From NCBI GenBank assembly GCA_905214495.1, contig CAJMLW010000007.1, positions 1-64,000 of the forward strand: a stretch of DNA of 64,000 nucleotides. Reading direction: 5' to 3'. The notes below the pieces were generated by a model, which worked only from the letters and a program-made list of their open reading frames with translations, did no database searches and was not told where the DNA came from. The stretch comes from an uncultured bacterium. Lineage in GTDB: Bacteria; Bacillota; Negativicutes; Veillonellales; Veillonellaceae. Positions 55,745 to 64,000 of this stretch are shown here, piece by piece; positions within the stretch are counted from its first letter, which is position 1; every line of letters begins with the position of its first letter. Made by a program: the position numbers and the translations under genes.

Positions 55745-55793
55745 GGTATGATTCATACCATTTATTATTATACTACGAATTCATTATGAATTC
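55745..55793. promoter_or_regulatory. argG promoter region with two palindromes
   Basis: GGTATGATTCATACC (55745-55759) and GAATTCATTATGAATTC (55777-55793) are perfect palindromes. On the minus strand TATAAT (55767-55772) lies between them, so the outer one covers the -35 region. Placement suits a repressor such as ArgR/AhrC, though the half sites are not an exact ARG-box match. Confidence 0.55.
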
Positions 55794-55905
55794 TTCATGT
55801 CTTATCGACTACAATTGTTAGTATATCACTGCATATTTATAAATACAAGAAGAAATTTTATTCAATTATATAATATATTTCGTTTACGAATAATATATAT
55901 AAATA

Positions 55906-55948
55906 AAAACAATCATGATGCGAGTACGTATAGCACCATGATTGTTTT
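55906..55948 (-). terminator. Terminator of the transglycosylase gene
   Basis: AAAACAATCATG pairs with CATGATTGTTTT around a long loop; 27 bases behind the stop of the GT51 gene, with a short T run. Confidence 0.65.
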
Positions 55949-55975
55949 CTATGTAGTGTCATATTAAAGGATATA

Positions 55976-56776
55976 TTATTCTATACCAAGTTCTTGTTTA
56001 TATGCATAATCTGCCTCAGCTTGAGATATCATGCCTTGATCTACCATTTGCGCAAGAACTAATTTTTGTCGAGCTTTTGCTCCTTTGTAGTTTTCATAAG
56101 GGTCCAAATAGGATGGTGCATTTGGCAAAGCGGCTAGCATTGCACATTGGCCTAAGGTCAAACGACTAGGACTGGTACCAAAGTACCCTTCGGCAGCCTC
56201 TTTTATACCATAATAGTTATGTCCATAATAGACCGTATTCAAATACATAGTTAAAATTTCATCTTTACTATAGTAATGCTCCATCTCTACTGCTAGAATA
56301 GCTTCCTCCGCTTTACGCGACATCGTCCGTTTCGACGACAGAAATAGATTTTTTACTAATTGTTGTGTGATAGTACTACCACCCTCGACAGTTTCACCAG
56401 CAACACTATTAACATAAAAAGCACGTGTTATACCGAGCACATCAATAGCACCATGCTTGTAATAGCGTTTATCTTCAATGGCCACAAGAGCACGTTTCAC
56501 ATTGTCTGGAATGCTTTCAGATTTCACCCATTTATCCCTTGGCACACGTTGATGGAGCGCGGCTTCAACCTTTTCTCGGAAGGTAAAAATACGATGTAGT
56601 CGTTCCCACCGACTTAATGTATCTTCATTTTCTTCAATTGTCTGTTCTACAGTTGTATGAGCCTTACTAACGCGATTTGATCCTTGATAGCTTTGATATG
56701 TATCATACGCATATATAGCCCCTAACACGATACAAATAATAAGAACTAATCGGCGCACTATTCGAAATATAAACAT
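55976..56776 (-). CDS. mtgA: Monofunctional peptidoglycan glycosyltransferase (GT51)
   Basis: 266 residues. One N-terminal membrane helix (about 7-26), then a GT51 domain: ALVAIEDKRYYKHGAID with the catalytic Glu, GGSTITQQLVKNLFLS, RKAEEAILAVEME and NTVYYGHNYYGI. No penicillin-binding transpeptidase domain follows, so it polymerises lipid II only. MtgA of proteobacteria and the N-terminal half of PBP1a are the closest types. Confidence 0.9.
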   Translation of the reverse strand: MFIFRIVRRLVLIICIVLGAIYAYDTYQSYQGSNRVSKAHTTVEQTIEENEDTLSRWERLHRIFTFREKVEAALHQRVPRDKWVKSESIPDNVKRALVAIEDKRYYKHGAIDVLGITRAFYVNSVAGETVEGGSTITQQLVKNLFLSSKRTMSRKAEEAILAVEMEHYYSKDEILTMYLNTVYYGHNYYGIKEAAEGYFGTSPSRLTLGQCAMLAALPNAPSYLDPYENYKGAKARQKLVLAQMVDQGMISQAEADYAYKQELGIE

Positions 56777-56978
56777 AGATTCACCTATATCTACCTTACA
56801 GCAGACTTCTAAGTATATAAACTTTCACAAATAACATCCCTATAATACAACCATCATATATTGATTGTATTGTATCATAAGTTATCTAATTTTAGCATAC
56901 TTGTATATATTGTATTTGTTAACCATATTGTCGTATAATAGATAAGATGATGAAGCATGCCCAAATTGGAGGAGTATT

Positions 56979-57257
56979 ATGAAACAGTGTATGGATTCAG
57001 ACAATCTACATCGTCGATTGCGTAAAATTTTAGGTCAAGTGCAAGCTATTGATCGAATGATTGAAGAAGACATTCCTTGTGAAGATGTACTAGCCCAAAT
57101 CAATGCAGCCAAATCCGCGTTGCATAAGGTTGGCCAAGTGGTCCTCGAAGGACATATCAACCATTGTGTACGCGATGGTATACAACATGGTGATGTAGAT
57201 AAAACAATTAATGACTTTACAGTTGCTGTAGAGCGCTTTGCCAATATGGGAAAATAA
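56979..57257 (+). CDS. csoR: Metal-sensing repressor, CsoR/RcnR/FrmR family
   Basis: 92 residues, one DUF156 helical domain. RLRKILGQVQAIDRMIEED near 13 is typical. Ligand residues Cys34, His59 and Cys63 have the same spacing (25 and 4) as the Cys-His-Cys copper site of CsoR, whereas nickel/cobalt RcnR uses an N-terminal His set. GGAGGAG precedes the ATG and a TTGTAT-N18-TATAAT promoter lies upstream. No copper ATPase or chaperone gene is adjacent, so its target must be elsewhere. Confidence 0.88.
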   Translation: MKQCMDSDNLHRRLRKILGQVQAIDRMIEEDIPCEDVLAQINAAKSALHKVGQVVLEGHINHCVRDGIQHGDVDKTINDFTVAVERFANMGK

Positions 57258-57296
57258 AAAGAGGCAATATCCTAATGATTAGGGTATTGCCTCTTT
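57257..57296. terminator. Bidirectional terminator
   Basis: AAAAGAGGCAATATCCTAA and TTAGGGTATTGCCTCTTTT form a 19-bp stem (one wobble) between csoR and ptsH, which converge. Confidence 0.9.
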
Positions 57297-57302
57297 TGCG
57301 TA

Positions 57303-57563
57303 TTAGTCGTGGTTCGTTGTTAAGAACTCGCTAAGTGCTGCTAATGCATCATCTTCATCAGTACCATCAGCCGTTAATACTACGGATGTGCCTTTTGTTG
57401 CACCCAATGTTAATACAGTCAAAATAGATTTAGCATCTGCGGTTTTACCATTTGCTGCGATTGTCAATTTGGACGCGAATTTTGCAGCCAATTGTGTAAA
57501 TGCAGTTGCAGGACGAGCATGTAAACCAGATTCGTTTGTGATTTCTACTATTACTTCTTTCAT
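57303..57563 (-). CDS. ptsH: Phosphocarrier protein HPr
   Basis: 86 residues. The active His lies in GLHARPA (His15), and the regulatory Ser46 in AKSILTVLTLG, so HPr kinase control is possible. Passes phosphate from enzyme I to sugar-specific EII proteins such as FruA. Transcribed after ptsI, with 114 bases between. Confidence 0.97.
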   Translation of the reverse strand: MKEVIVEITNESGLHARPATAFTQLAAKFASKLTIAANGKTADAKSILTVLTLGATKGTSVVLTADGTDEDDALAALSEFLTTNHD

Positions 57564-57677
57564 GAGTTACCTCTTTCTACGGAGCGCACAAAAACGCCTA
57601 ATATCTTTGCTATTAATATAGGTATTGTATCAGTTTACCCCTATCAAATTCAAGTTTGTTTTTATGAAAGCTATAGT

Positions 57678-59405
57678 CTATGCCAAACCTTTTTCAGCGA
57701 GCAATGATTTTGCATAGGCCGTAATTTCTTCAGCTGTATCCATAGTCAATGCTTTTTGAGCAAATTCTTCACATTCTGCCTTTGTAACAGAGCGCAAAAT
57801 ATTTTTAATCAATGGAATAGATGACGCAGTCATAGAGAATTCATCAAGTCCTAAGCCCAATAAAATCATAGTTGCAACTGGATCACCAGCTAACTCACCA
57901 CACATACCTGTAAATTTACCTTGTTCGTGACTTGAATCAATCACATGTTTGATGAGGCGCAATACAGCTGGATGCAATGGTTGATATAAATTGCCGATGG
58001 CCTCATTCATACGGTCAACCGCCAACGTGTATTGGCAAAGATCATTGGTACCGATACTAAAGAAATCTACATATTTAGCCAAAATTGGAGAAATAACGGC
58101 TGCCGCAGGCACCTCAATCATGATACCTACTTTGATATCTTTATTGAAAGCTACTCCTTCAGCTATTAATTCATCCTTACATTCAGTAAGCATTGCATTT
58201 GCTGCTTTAACCTCTTCTACGGATGCAATCATAGGATACATGATGTGAATATCGCCAAACGCACTAGCCCGAAGGAGTGCACGCAACTGGACCTTAAAAA
58301 TGTCCGGACGGTTCAAGGAAATACGAATGGCACGATACCCGAGGAATGGATTCATTTCTTCAGGTAGATCTAGGCATTTTAATTCCTTATCACCGCCGAT
58401 ATCCATGGTACGGATGATGACAGGTTGGCCCTTCATACTTTCTGCTACTTGTTTATATTGTTCAAATTGCACCTCTTCGGTTGGCAATTCATCATTTTCC
58501 ATGTAAAGGAATTCTGTGCGATATAAGCCAATACCTTGGGCCCCCATGGTCAACGCATGGTCCGCATCCTTAGATTTACCAATATTGCCGAATAAGTCAA
58601 CATGGTGACCATCTTTTGTAACGGCTTCTAAATTAGCAGAGTCCTTTAAACGTTTCAACTCGTCTTGGAAATCTGCAGCTTCTTTTGTATAACGTTCCCA
58701 CTCTTCATCGGATGGTTCCGTAATAACTTCACCATCAGTGCCAAGTACAACAGCACGCACATCGTCAGTAAAGCTTTCAATATCACCAACGCCCATAACG
58801 GCAGGAATTTCTAAGGTACGTGCCATGATAGCCGCATGAGATGTCGGACCACCAGCAGCTGTTACGATACCTTTTACAACATTTTTATCTAGTGAAGCCG
58901 TATCAGATGGAGCCAAATCGTGAGCCACGATGATAACCTCGCCTGAAATATGAGATAAACCGCGAGGGTTCATGCCAAGCATGTTCCGCATCAAACGATC
59001 GCCAATATCTTTAATATCCGCACCACGTTCACGCATATATGGATCATCCATGCCGATGAAAATAGCCGCAAAGGTTTCTATCGTTTGCGCCGTAGCAGCT
59101 ACGACGTTCATTTTTGAATTTTCTACAAGGGACTTGATACCATCAGACAAGGATGGGTCTTGTGCGATTTGCATATGAGCTTCAAAAATAGCAGCCTCAT
59201 CTGCCCCCATATCAACCAATGCTTTTTGACGAATCGTATCTAATTGTTTAAGGGTTGCAGCCATAGCGCTAGCAAATTTGCCAATTTCAGCCTCTACTTG
59301 GTCATCAGTTACCTCATAATCAGGTATCACGATTTCTTCTTGTATATATTTGTACACATTGCCAACAGCAACGCCTCGAGATCCAGAAATCCCTTGAATT
59401 CGCAT
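57678..59405 (-). CDS. ptsI: PTS enzyme I
   Basis: 575 residues. Phospho-His loop GGPTSHAAIMAR near 187, the PEP-binding GGDKELKCLD and DMGG-like DIGGD near 297, and the C-terminal MCGELAGDP near 500. Phosphorylates HPr from PEP. The order ptsI-ptsH is the reverse of the common ptsH-ptsI arrangement. Confidence 0.97.
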   Translation of the reverse strand: MRIQGISGSRGVAVGNVYKYIQEEIVIPDYEVTDDQVEAEIGKFASAMAATLKQLDTIRQKALVDMGADEAAIFEAHMQIAQDPSLSDGIKSLVENSKMNVVAATAQTIETFAAIFIGMDDPYMRERGADIKDIGDRLMRNMLGMNPRGLSHISGEVIIVAHDLAPSDTASLDKNVVKGIVTAAGGPTSHAAIMARTLEIPAVMGVGDIESFTDDVRAVVLGTDGEVITEPSDEEWERYTKEAADFQDELKRLKDSANLEAVTKDGHHVDLFGNIGKSKDADHALTMGAQGIGLYRTEFLYMENDELPTEEVQFEQYKQVAESMKGQPVIIRTMDIGGDKELKCLDLPEEMNPFLGYRAIRISLNRPDIFKVQLRALLRASAFGDIHIMYPMIASVEEVKAANAMLTECKDELIAEGVAFNKDIKVGIMIEVPAAAVISPILAKYVDFFSIGTNDLCQYTLAVDRMNEAIGNLYQPLHPAVLRLIKHVIDSSHEQGKFTGMCGELAGDPVATMILLGLGLDEFSMTASSIPLIKNILRSVTKAECEEFAQKALTMDTAEEITAYAKSLLAEKGLA

Positions 59406-59522
59406 ATGTGCTCCTCTTTCTATCTTATAAACTACTTTACATTATATTCTAACATTTTTGCATTGAACAATAAAGAGAGACCCTATTCTGTGATATAATG
59501 TTATATTATATATAATTAACCG

Positions 59523-59554
59523 TAGACTTTCACGAGTATCATAGTGAAAGTCTA
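59523..59554 (+). promoter_or_regulatory. Hairpin in the dapF leader
   Basis: TAGACTTTCAC and GTGAAAGTCTA pair perfectly (11 bp, 10-base loop) 56 bases before the dapF ATG. No T run follows, so it is more likely a leader structure or operator than a terminator. Confidence 0.45.
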
Positions 59555-59609
59555 CTCTATTGTAAGGAATAGTCGCATTTATCTAGTGTGACATCGAATA
59601 GGAGTATGT

Positions 59610-60443
59610 ATGAAATTAACAAAAATGCATGGCCTCGGCAACGATTTTATCCTCTTTTCTGACTCACAAGGGGCCAATAAAGATTATACAGATCTCGCCA
59701 TCCGCCTCTGCGACCGTCGTACAGGTATCGGCGCCGATGGTCTTGTAATCGTTGTACCATCTAATACATGCGATGTACGCATGCGCATCATCAACTCAGA
59801 CGGCAGCGAAGCAGAAATGTGTGGTAATGGCATTCGTTGCTTTGCAAAATATGCCTATGAACACGGTGAAATTACAAAAGATACTTTCACCATCGAAACA
59901 TTAGCAGGCGTTATGAAACCAACGTTAACCATTGAAAATGGCATTGTTACACAAGTGACAGTAGACATGGGCAAACCTTTCTTTAACAGCAAAGACATTC
60001 CCATGAATGTAACCATGGATAAGGTCATCGATGTGGACCTCGATGTAAATGGCGAAACAGTCACAGTAAGTTCCGTTCTTCTCGGTGTACCGCACACAGA
60101 GGTTTTTGTGGACGACATCACGAAAGCACCGGTTACAACACAAGGACCAATTCTCGAAAAGCACGATGCATTCCCATCCAACACAAATGTGAACTATATC
60201 GAGGTCGTAAATGACCATCACATTAAGGTCCGCACTTGGGAACGCGGCGCAGGCGCTACTCTTGCATGTGGCACTGGCTCTTGTGCCTCTGCAGTTATGG
60301 CTCACGAAAAAGGTCTTACAGGAAGCGAGGTCGATGTAGAATTATATCTTGGCACATTACACATCAGTTATTTGGAGGATGGCACGGTTCTTATGACGGG
60401 CCCTGCTGAGGAAGTATTCGAAACAGAACTTCCTATCGAATAA
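59610..60443 (+). CDS. dapF: Diaminopimelate epimerase
   Basis: 277 residues. MHGLGNDFILF at the N-terminus, catalytic Cys blocks MCGNGIRCFAKY near 73 and TLACGTGSCASAV near 217. Converts LL- to meso-diaminopimelate for lysine and peptidoglycan. GAATAGGAG precedes the ATG. First of four same-strand genes with short gaps. Confidence 0.96.
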   Translation: MKLTKMHGLGNDFILFSDSQGANKDYTDLAIRLCDRRTGIGADGLVIVVPSNTCDVRMRIINSDGSEAEMCGNGIRCFAKYAYEHGEITKDTFTIETLAGVMKPTLTIENGIVTQVTVDMGKPFFNSKDIPMNVTMDKVIDVDLDVNGETVTVSSVLLGVPHTEVFVDDITKAPVTTQGPILEKHDAFPSNTNVNYIEVVNDHHIKVRTWERGAGATLACGTGSCASAVMAHEKGLTGSEVDVELYLGTLHISYLEDGTVLMTGPAEEVFETELPIE

Positions 60444-60501
60444 TATGAAGTGGTTACAATTACTATTACAGGCATACCTAAAATACAAACAAGGGCGCAT
60501 T

Positions 60502-61839
60502 ATGATGCCAAATAATATGAGACTATTGATATCATTAGTCGTTTCTATCATCATTATTCTGGCCTCTGTCTTGTTTAGTGTCCCCATCGGCTACGCATTA
60601 ATCCTCGTATGGTTGTGCCTCGCTTACGCTCTATATCGACAAGGATATAATCCAAAAGACTTACTCCGCATGTCCTGGACGAGTGCCAAAACCTCAATCG
60701 TGGTTATGCAAATCTTTTTGCTCATCGGCTGGCTCATAGCCATGTGGCAAGCATCAGGGATTATTCCCATGATTATTGCGTCTGGTATTGAATTGATTAA
60801 TCCAAATCTTTTCATAATCTGCGCATTTTTAATTACATCCTGCGTGAGTATGTTACTTGGCACATCGCTAGGAACAGTAGGCACCATCGGTATTGTACTA
60901 ATTACAATTGCCAAAGCTGGTAATCTACCTATTGATATTGTAGCAGGTGCCATTATGGCAGGCGCCTATTTAGGAGACAGAAACTCACCTCTATCCTCTA
61001 GCGCCTCTCTTGTAGCGGCTCTAACGCACACCAAAGTAAATAGCAATATACCAATCATGTTGAAAGATAGCTTACCTGCTCTCATCATCAGCTGTATATT
61101 GTATCTACTTTTATCCCTATGGTTTCCACTAGACTACACTAACAGTTATCTACCGGATACGATTCATTTCGTTTTCAATATCCATTGGACATTATGGATA
61201 CCAGTTCTTATCGTTATTGGTTTATTACCAACAAAGCTCTCTATACATTGGCCTATAGGTATGAGTGCACTGGCGGCAGCCATCCTCGCAGTTATTCATC
61301 AGAATTATACAGTAATGGATATGTTGCAATTTACTGTATTGGGTTTCCATCTGCCGGATTATAATCCGCTATCGGATATTATCCACGGCGGAGGTCTACA
61401 AACGATGTGGATACCGACCCTCTCTATATTTATGGCTTGTTCCATTTCCGGTATGCTTGAAGGCGTTGGTTTTTGGAATGATATTCACAGCCTTTTACAA
61501 CACGTATCAGGTCGTACCAAACTCTTTGCGTCGAATGTGCTAATTGCATTTATTACAGGTGCTCTTGGTTGTAGTCAAGCAATTGCGGTAATCATGACGC
61601 ATTCGATTATGCGTACCACCTATGCAAAAGAACGCATTCATGACGAAGACGTTATGCTAGACTTCGAAAATAGCGGCATCCTTATTGCAGCCTTACAACC
61701 ATGGAATATCGCGGCGCTCGTACCGGTCATTATGATGGATGTCTCACCCGCCGGTTACGTACCATTTGCGTTCTTCTTATACTTAGTACCACTTATCTAC
61801 TGGTATCGCTTGCGACGCAAGGAACAACAAATCCATTAA
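60502..61839 (+). CDS. nhaC: Na+/H+ antiporter, NhaC family
   Basis: 445 residues from an ATG behind AAGGGCG; an ATG at 60445, 2 bases behind dapF, is also possible but has no ribosome site. About eleven membrane helices; MLLGTSLGTVGTIG near 118, GAYLGDRNSPLSSSA near 153, and LGCSQAIAVIMTHS near 355 match the NhaC family. Exchanges Na+ for H+, possibly coupled to an organic acid such as malate. Sits between dapF and the fructose genes. Confidence 0.85.
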   Translation: MMPNNMRLLISLVVSIIIILASVLFSVPIGYALILVWLCLAYALYRQGYNPKDLLRMSWTSAKTSIVVMQIFLLIGWLIAMWQASGIIPMIIASGIELINPNLFIICAFLITSCVSMLLGTSLGTVGTIGIVLITIAKAGNLPIDIVAGAIMAGAYLGDRNSPLSSSASLVAALTHTKVNSNIPIMLKDSLPALIISCILYLLLSLWFPLDYTNSYLPDTIHFVFNIHWTLWIPVLIVIGLLPTKLSIHWPIGMSALAAAILAVIHQNYTVMDMLQFTVLGFHLPDYNPLSDIIHGGGLQTMWIPTLSIFMACSISGMLEGVGFWNDIHSLLQHVSGRTKLFASNVLIAFITGALGCSQAIAVIMTHSIMRTTYAKERIHDEDVMLDFENSGILIAALQPWNIAALVPVIMMDVSPAGYVPFAFFLYLVPLIYWYRLRRKEQQIH

Positions 61840-61874
61840 TACATTCTATTTATACAAAATATAGAGGAAAACTT

Positions 61875-62783
61875 ATGATTTATACGATTACTTTCAATCC
61901 TGCATTGGATTATATCGTTCGCTTAGACCACTTAACCACGGGTACAATCAATCGCACTGAACAAGAATATGTGCTGGGCGGTGGCAAGGGTATCAATGTA
62001 TCCATCGTCCTCAATAACCTAGGTATGGATACAACGGCACTCGGTTTTATCGCTGGCTTTACAGGTGACGAAATTGTACGTCAGCTCAATGAATTTGGCG
62101 TTCGTGAAAGCTTTATCCGTCTTAGAGAGGGTTTGACCCGCATCAACGTTAAGGTAAAAGCATCCGATGAAGAAACGGAAATCAACGGTCGTGGTCCTAT
62201 CATAGCCGATGATGAACTACAGGCCTTATACGCCCAACTTGATGCATTAACAGAACAAGATACATTAATCTTAGCAGGCAGCATTCCGTCTAGTCTCCCA
62301 AGTGATATGTACGAAATCATTATGAAGCGCTTAGCGGATAAGCATATTCGTATCGTCGTAGACGCAACTAAGGATCTATTAACTCGTGTATTGCCATACA
62401 AACCATTTTTAATCAAACCAAATAATCACGAATTAAGCGAAATCTTCGGACGTACATTGTCTACAAAAGATGATTTAGTCACTGCAGCTAAAAAATTACA
62501 GTCCCAAGGTGCACAACATGTGCTCATCTCCATGGCTGGAGACGGTGCTATATTAGTATCCGCTAATGGTACAGTCTATACAAGTCCTGCACCTAAAGGA
62601 ACGCTTATTAACTCCGTTGGTGCCGGCGATTCTATGGTAGCTGGTTTCATGACTGGATACCTCAACACCCAAGATTTACAACAAGCCCTCTATTGGGGTA
62701 TTGCTACAGGTTCTGCTTCAGCCTTTTCGGAGAATCTAGCCACCAAGGACGAGGTCCTCGCCGTGCTTAACACGATTCGTTAA
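61875..62783 (+). CDS. fruK: 1-phosphofructokinase
   Basis: 302 residues from the ATG behind GAGGAAAA; the open frame upstream lies inside nhaC. PfkB family: VLGGGKGINVSIVL near 35 and the ATP/active-site motif NSVGAGDSMVAGFMTG near 246. Phosphorylates fructose 1-phosphate, the product of FruA. Same strand, 40 bases before fruA. Confidence 0.95.
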   Translation: MIYTITFNPALDYIVRLDHLTTGTINRTEQEYVLGGGKGINVSIVLNNLGMDTTALGFIAGFTGDEIVRQLNEFGVRESFIRLREGLTRINVKVKASDEETEINGRGPIIADDELQALYAQLDALTEQDTLILAGSIPSSLPSDMYEIIMKRLADKHIRIVVDATKDLLTRVLPYKPFLIKPNNHELSEIFGRTLSTKDDLVTAAKKLQSQGAQHVLISMAGDGAILVSANGTVYTSPAPKGTLINSVGAGDSMVAGFMTGYLNTQDLQQALYWGIATGSASAFSENLATKDEVLAVLNTIR

Positions 62784-62823
62784 TTTTATTATTCATTATA
62801 TATGTACAGTAAGGAGTACACAC

Positions 62824-64000
62824 ATGAAGATTACTGATTTATTAAAGCCCCAATCAATCCTGCTGAATGCATCACCAACTAACAAAGCGGATGCCATTTA
62901 CACGCTAGGTGATTTAATGGATAAGGGCGGCAACCTATCTGACAAGGCAGAATACTTAAAAGCTGTATTCGCTCGCGAAGAATCTGGTTCTACTGGCCTT
63001 GGCGACGGTATCGCCACACCACATGCTAAATCAGCAGGTGTAAAGGAAGCTGGCCTTGCTGCTATGGTCGTTCCTAACGGTGTTGATTTCGAGGCCCTCG
63101 ATGGACAACCATCTCGCCTATTCTTCATGATTGCAGCCCCAGAAGGCGCAGCTGATACTCATGTAGAGGTATTGAGCAAATTAGCAACTATGGTAATTGA
63201 TCCGGACTTCAAAAACGCTCTCATCCAAGCTGCTACAGTTGACCGTTTTCTAGAACTTATCATTGCCAAAGAAGAAGGCAACTTTGATCCATCTGTAGAA
63301 GGCTATATTAAGACAGAAGATGAAAAAGCACCAAGCATTACCGATGCTATCGAAGCAAAAGCTACAGAGGCTATCGAAAAAGTGATTCCTAAGGTATCTG
63401 TAGATAATCCACATTACGAAGTATTAGCTGTTACAGGCTGTCCTACTGGCATTGCTCATACATACATGGCTGCAGAATCCTTGGAACGTAAAGCTAAGGA
63501 AATGGGCATCTCTTTAAAGGTAGAAAAGAATGGTGCCTCTGGCATTAAGGATGCACTTACAGCCGAAGAAATCGAGCATGCTAAATGCATCATCGTCGCT
63601 TCTGGCCGCCAAGTTGAAATGGCTCGTTTTGATGGCAAGCCAATGATTCAAACTAAGGTGGCAAACGGCATTAATAAAGCAGAAGAATTATTGCGTGAAG
63701 CTATGTCTGGTACAGCACCGGTATACCATGCCTCACAGGCAGATAAAGATAGCGCAAATTCGGCTATCGATGCATCCGATAGCTTTGGTCGTCAAATCTA
63801 CAAGCATTTGATGAACGGCGTATCCCATATGCTTCCATTTGTTATCGGCGGTGGTATCCTAATCGCTCTAGCATTCCTATTTGATACAATCGATCCAGCT
63901 AATGCCAAGAACTTTGGTTCTGGCACACCATTATCCGCATTTCTAATGAAAATTGGCGGTGCTTCCTTTGGATTTATGTTACCTGTTCTAGCAGGTTACA
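62824..64000 (+). CDS. fruA: PTS fructose transporter EIIABC, start only
   Basis: At least 392 residues, cut by the window end. Order of domains: EIIA (1 to about 150) with its phospho-His in ATPHAK, an acidic linker, EIIB (about 200-300) with its phospho-Cys in VTGCPTGIAHT, and the first helices of EIIC from about 335 (GVSHMLPFVIGGGILIALAF). AGGAG precedes the ATG. Imports fructose as fructose 1-phosphate using HPr. No fructose regulator gene is seen before fruK. Confidence 0.95.
   Translation, partial: MKITDLLKPQSILLNASPTNKADAIYTLGDLMDKGGNLSDKAEYLKAVFAREESGSTGLGDGIATPHAKSAGVKEAGLAAMVVPNGVDFEALDGQPSRLFFMIAAPEGAADTHVEVLSKLATMVIDPDFKNALIQAATVDRFLELIIAKEEGNFDPSVEGYIKTEDEKAPSITDAIEAKATEAIEKVIPKVSVDNPHYEVLAVTGCPTGIAHTYMAAESLERKAKEMGISLKVEKNGASGIKDALTAEEIEHAKCIIVASGRQVEMARFDGKPMIQTKVANGINKAEELLREAMSGTAPVYHASQADKDSANSAIDASDSFGRQIYKHLMNGVSHMLPFVIGGGILIALAFLFDTIDPANAKNFGSGTPLSAFLMKIGGASFGFMLPVLAGY

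Noticed and set aside
61701..61874. Longer fruK start inside nhaC
   Set aside because: The extra codons are the out-of-frame end of nhaC; GAGGAAAA lies before the inner ATG, which gives the standard PfkB N-terminus.

Overview
The window reads as chromosomal DNA of an anaerobic, diderm Firmicute of the class Negativicutes, most probably Veillonella. This is inferred from AT-rich DNA, Firmicute-like ribosome binding sites, a strict-anaerobe-type hybrid cluster protein, a class I two-subunit fumarase, a B12 riboswitch, and the general look of the proteins; no database search was possible. Most genes lie on the minus strand, in compact operons closed by clear intrinsic terminators. I see no insertion sequence, prophage or CRISPR array.

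Layout. 1-4.4 kb: end of a tRNA-Thr gene, a wrecked uppP gene, an orphan BrxF-like P-loop ATPase, an exported protein, hypB, hypA and a variant folD. 4.4-9.6 kb: a PASTA-containing class B PBP, cca, and L-serine dehydratase (sdaAA/sdaAB). 9.7-12.5 kb: hcp and a divergent Crp/Fnr regulator. 12.5-16.3 kb: an unknown membrane-anchored protein with phospho-threonine-like motifs, a DUF436 protein and fumarase. 16.9-17.2 kb: tRNA-Asn, tRNA-Glu and tRNA-Val. 18.2-27.7 kb: the complete F1Fo ATP synthase operon with atpI/atpZ, preceded by wecB and tagO. 27.7-37 kb: UPF0210/ACT pair, phosphoglucomutase, YitT protein, ispE-gntR, an alanine/glycine symporter and glutamate dehydrogenase. 37-40.6 kb: queT under a preQ1 riboswitch, a repeat-filled gap, queC, exoA and a sulfurtransferase. 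40.7-44 kb: a PLD-helicase-DUF3427 protein paired with a Nudix hydrolase, a possible defence module. 44.3-51 kb: a DUF3829 protein, a substrate-binding-protein relic, and a nickel/peptide-type ABC transporter behind a cobalamin riboswitch. 51-59.5 kb: potE, argGH, a GT51 transglycosylase, a CsoR-type repressor and ptsHI. 59.6-64 kb: dapF, an NhaC-type antiporter, fruK and the start of fruA, which runs off the window.

How it fits together. Serine dehydratase, fumarase, glutamate dehydrogenase and the amino-acid carriers fit an organism living on organic and amino acids, with the ATP synthase as energy hub. PtsHI plus FruK/FruA give a fructose phosphotransferase route. HypAB (nickel delivery) and the B12-controlled transporter point to nickel/cobalt-dependent enzymes.

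Most worth a second look: the Nudix/PLD-helicase pair, the orphan BrxF, the B12-riboswitch transporter, the preQ1 switch with a visible antiterminator, the queC-queT repeat cluster, the T-x-x-F-x-A-D repeats in the 12.5 kb membrane protein, and two gene relics (uppP and a substrate-binding protein).
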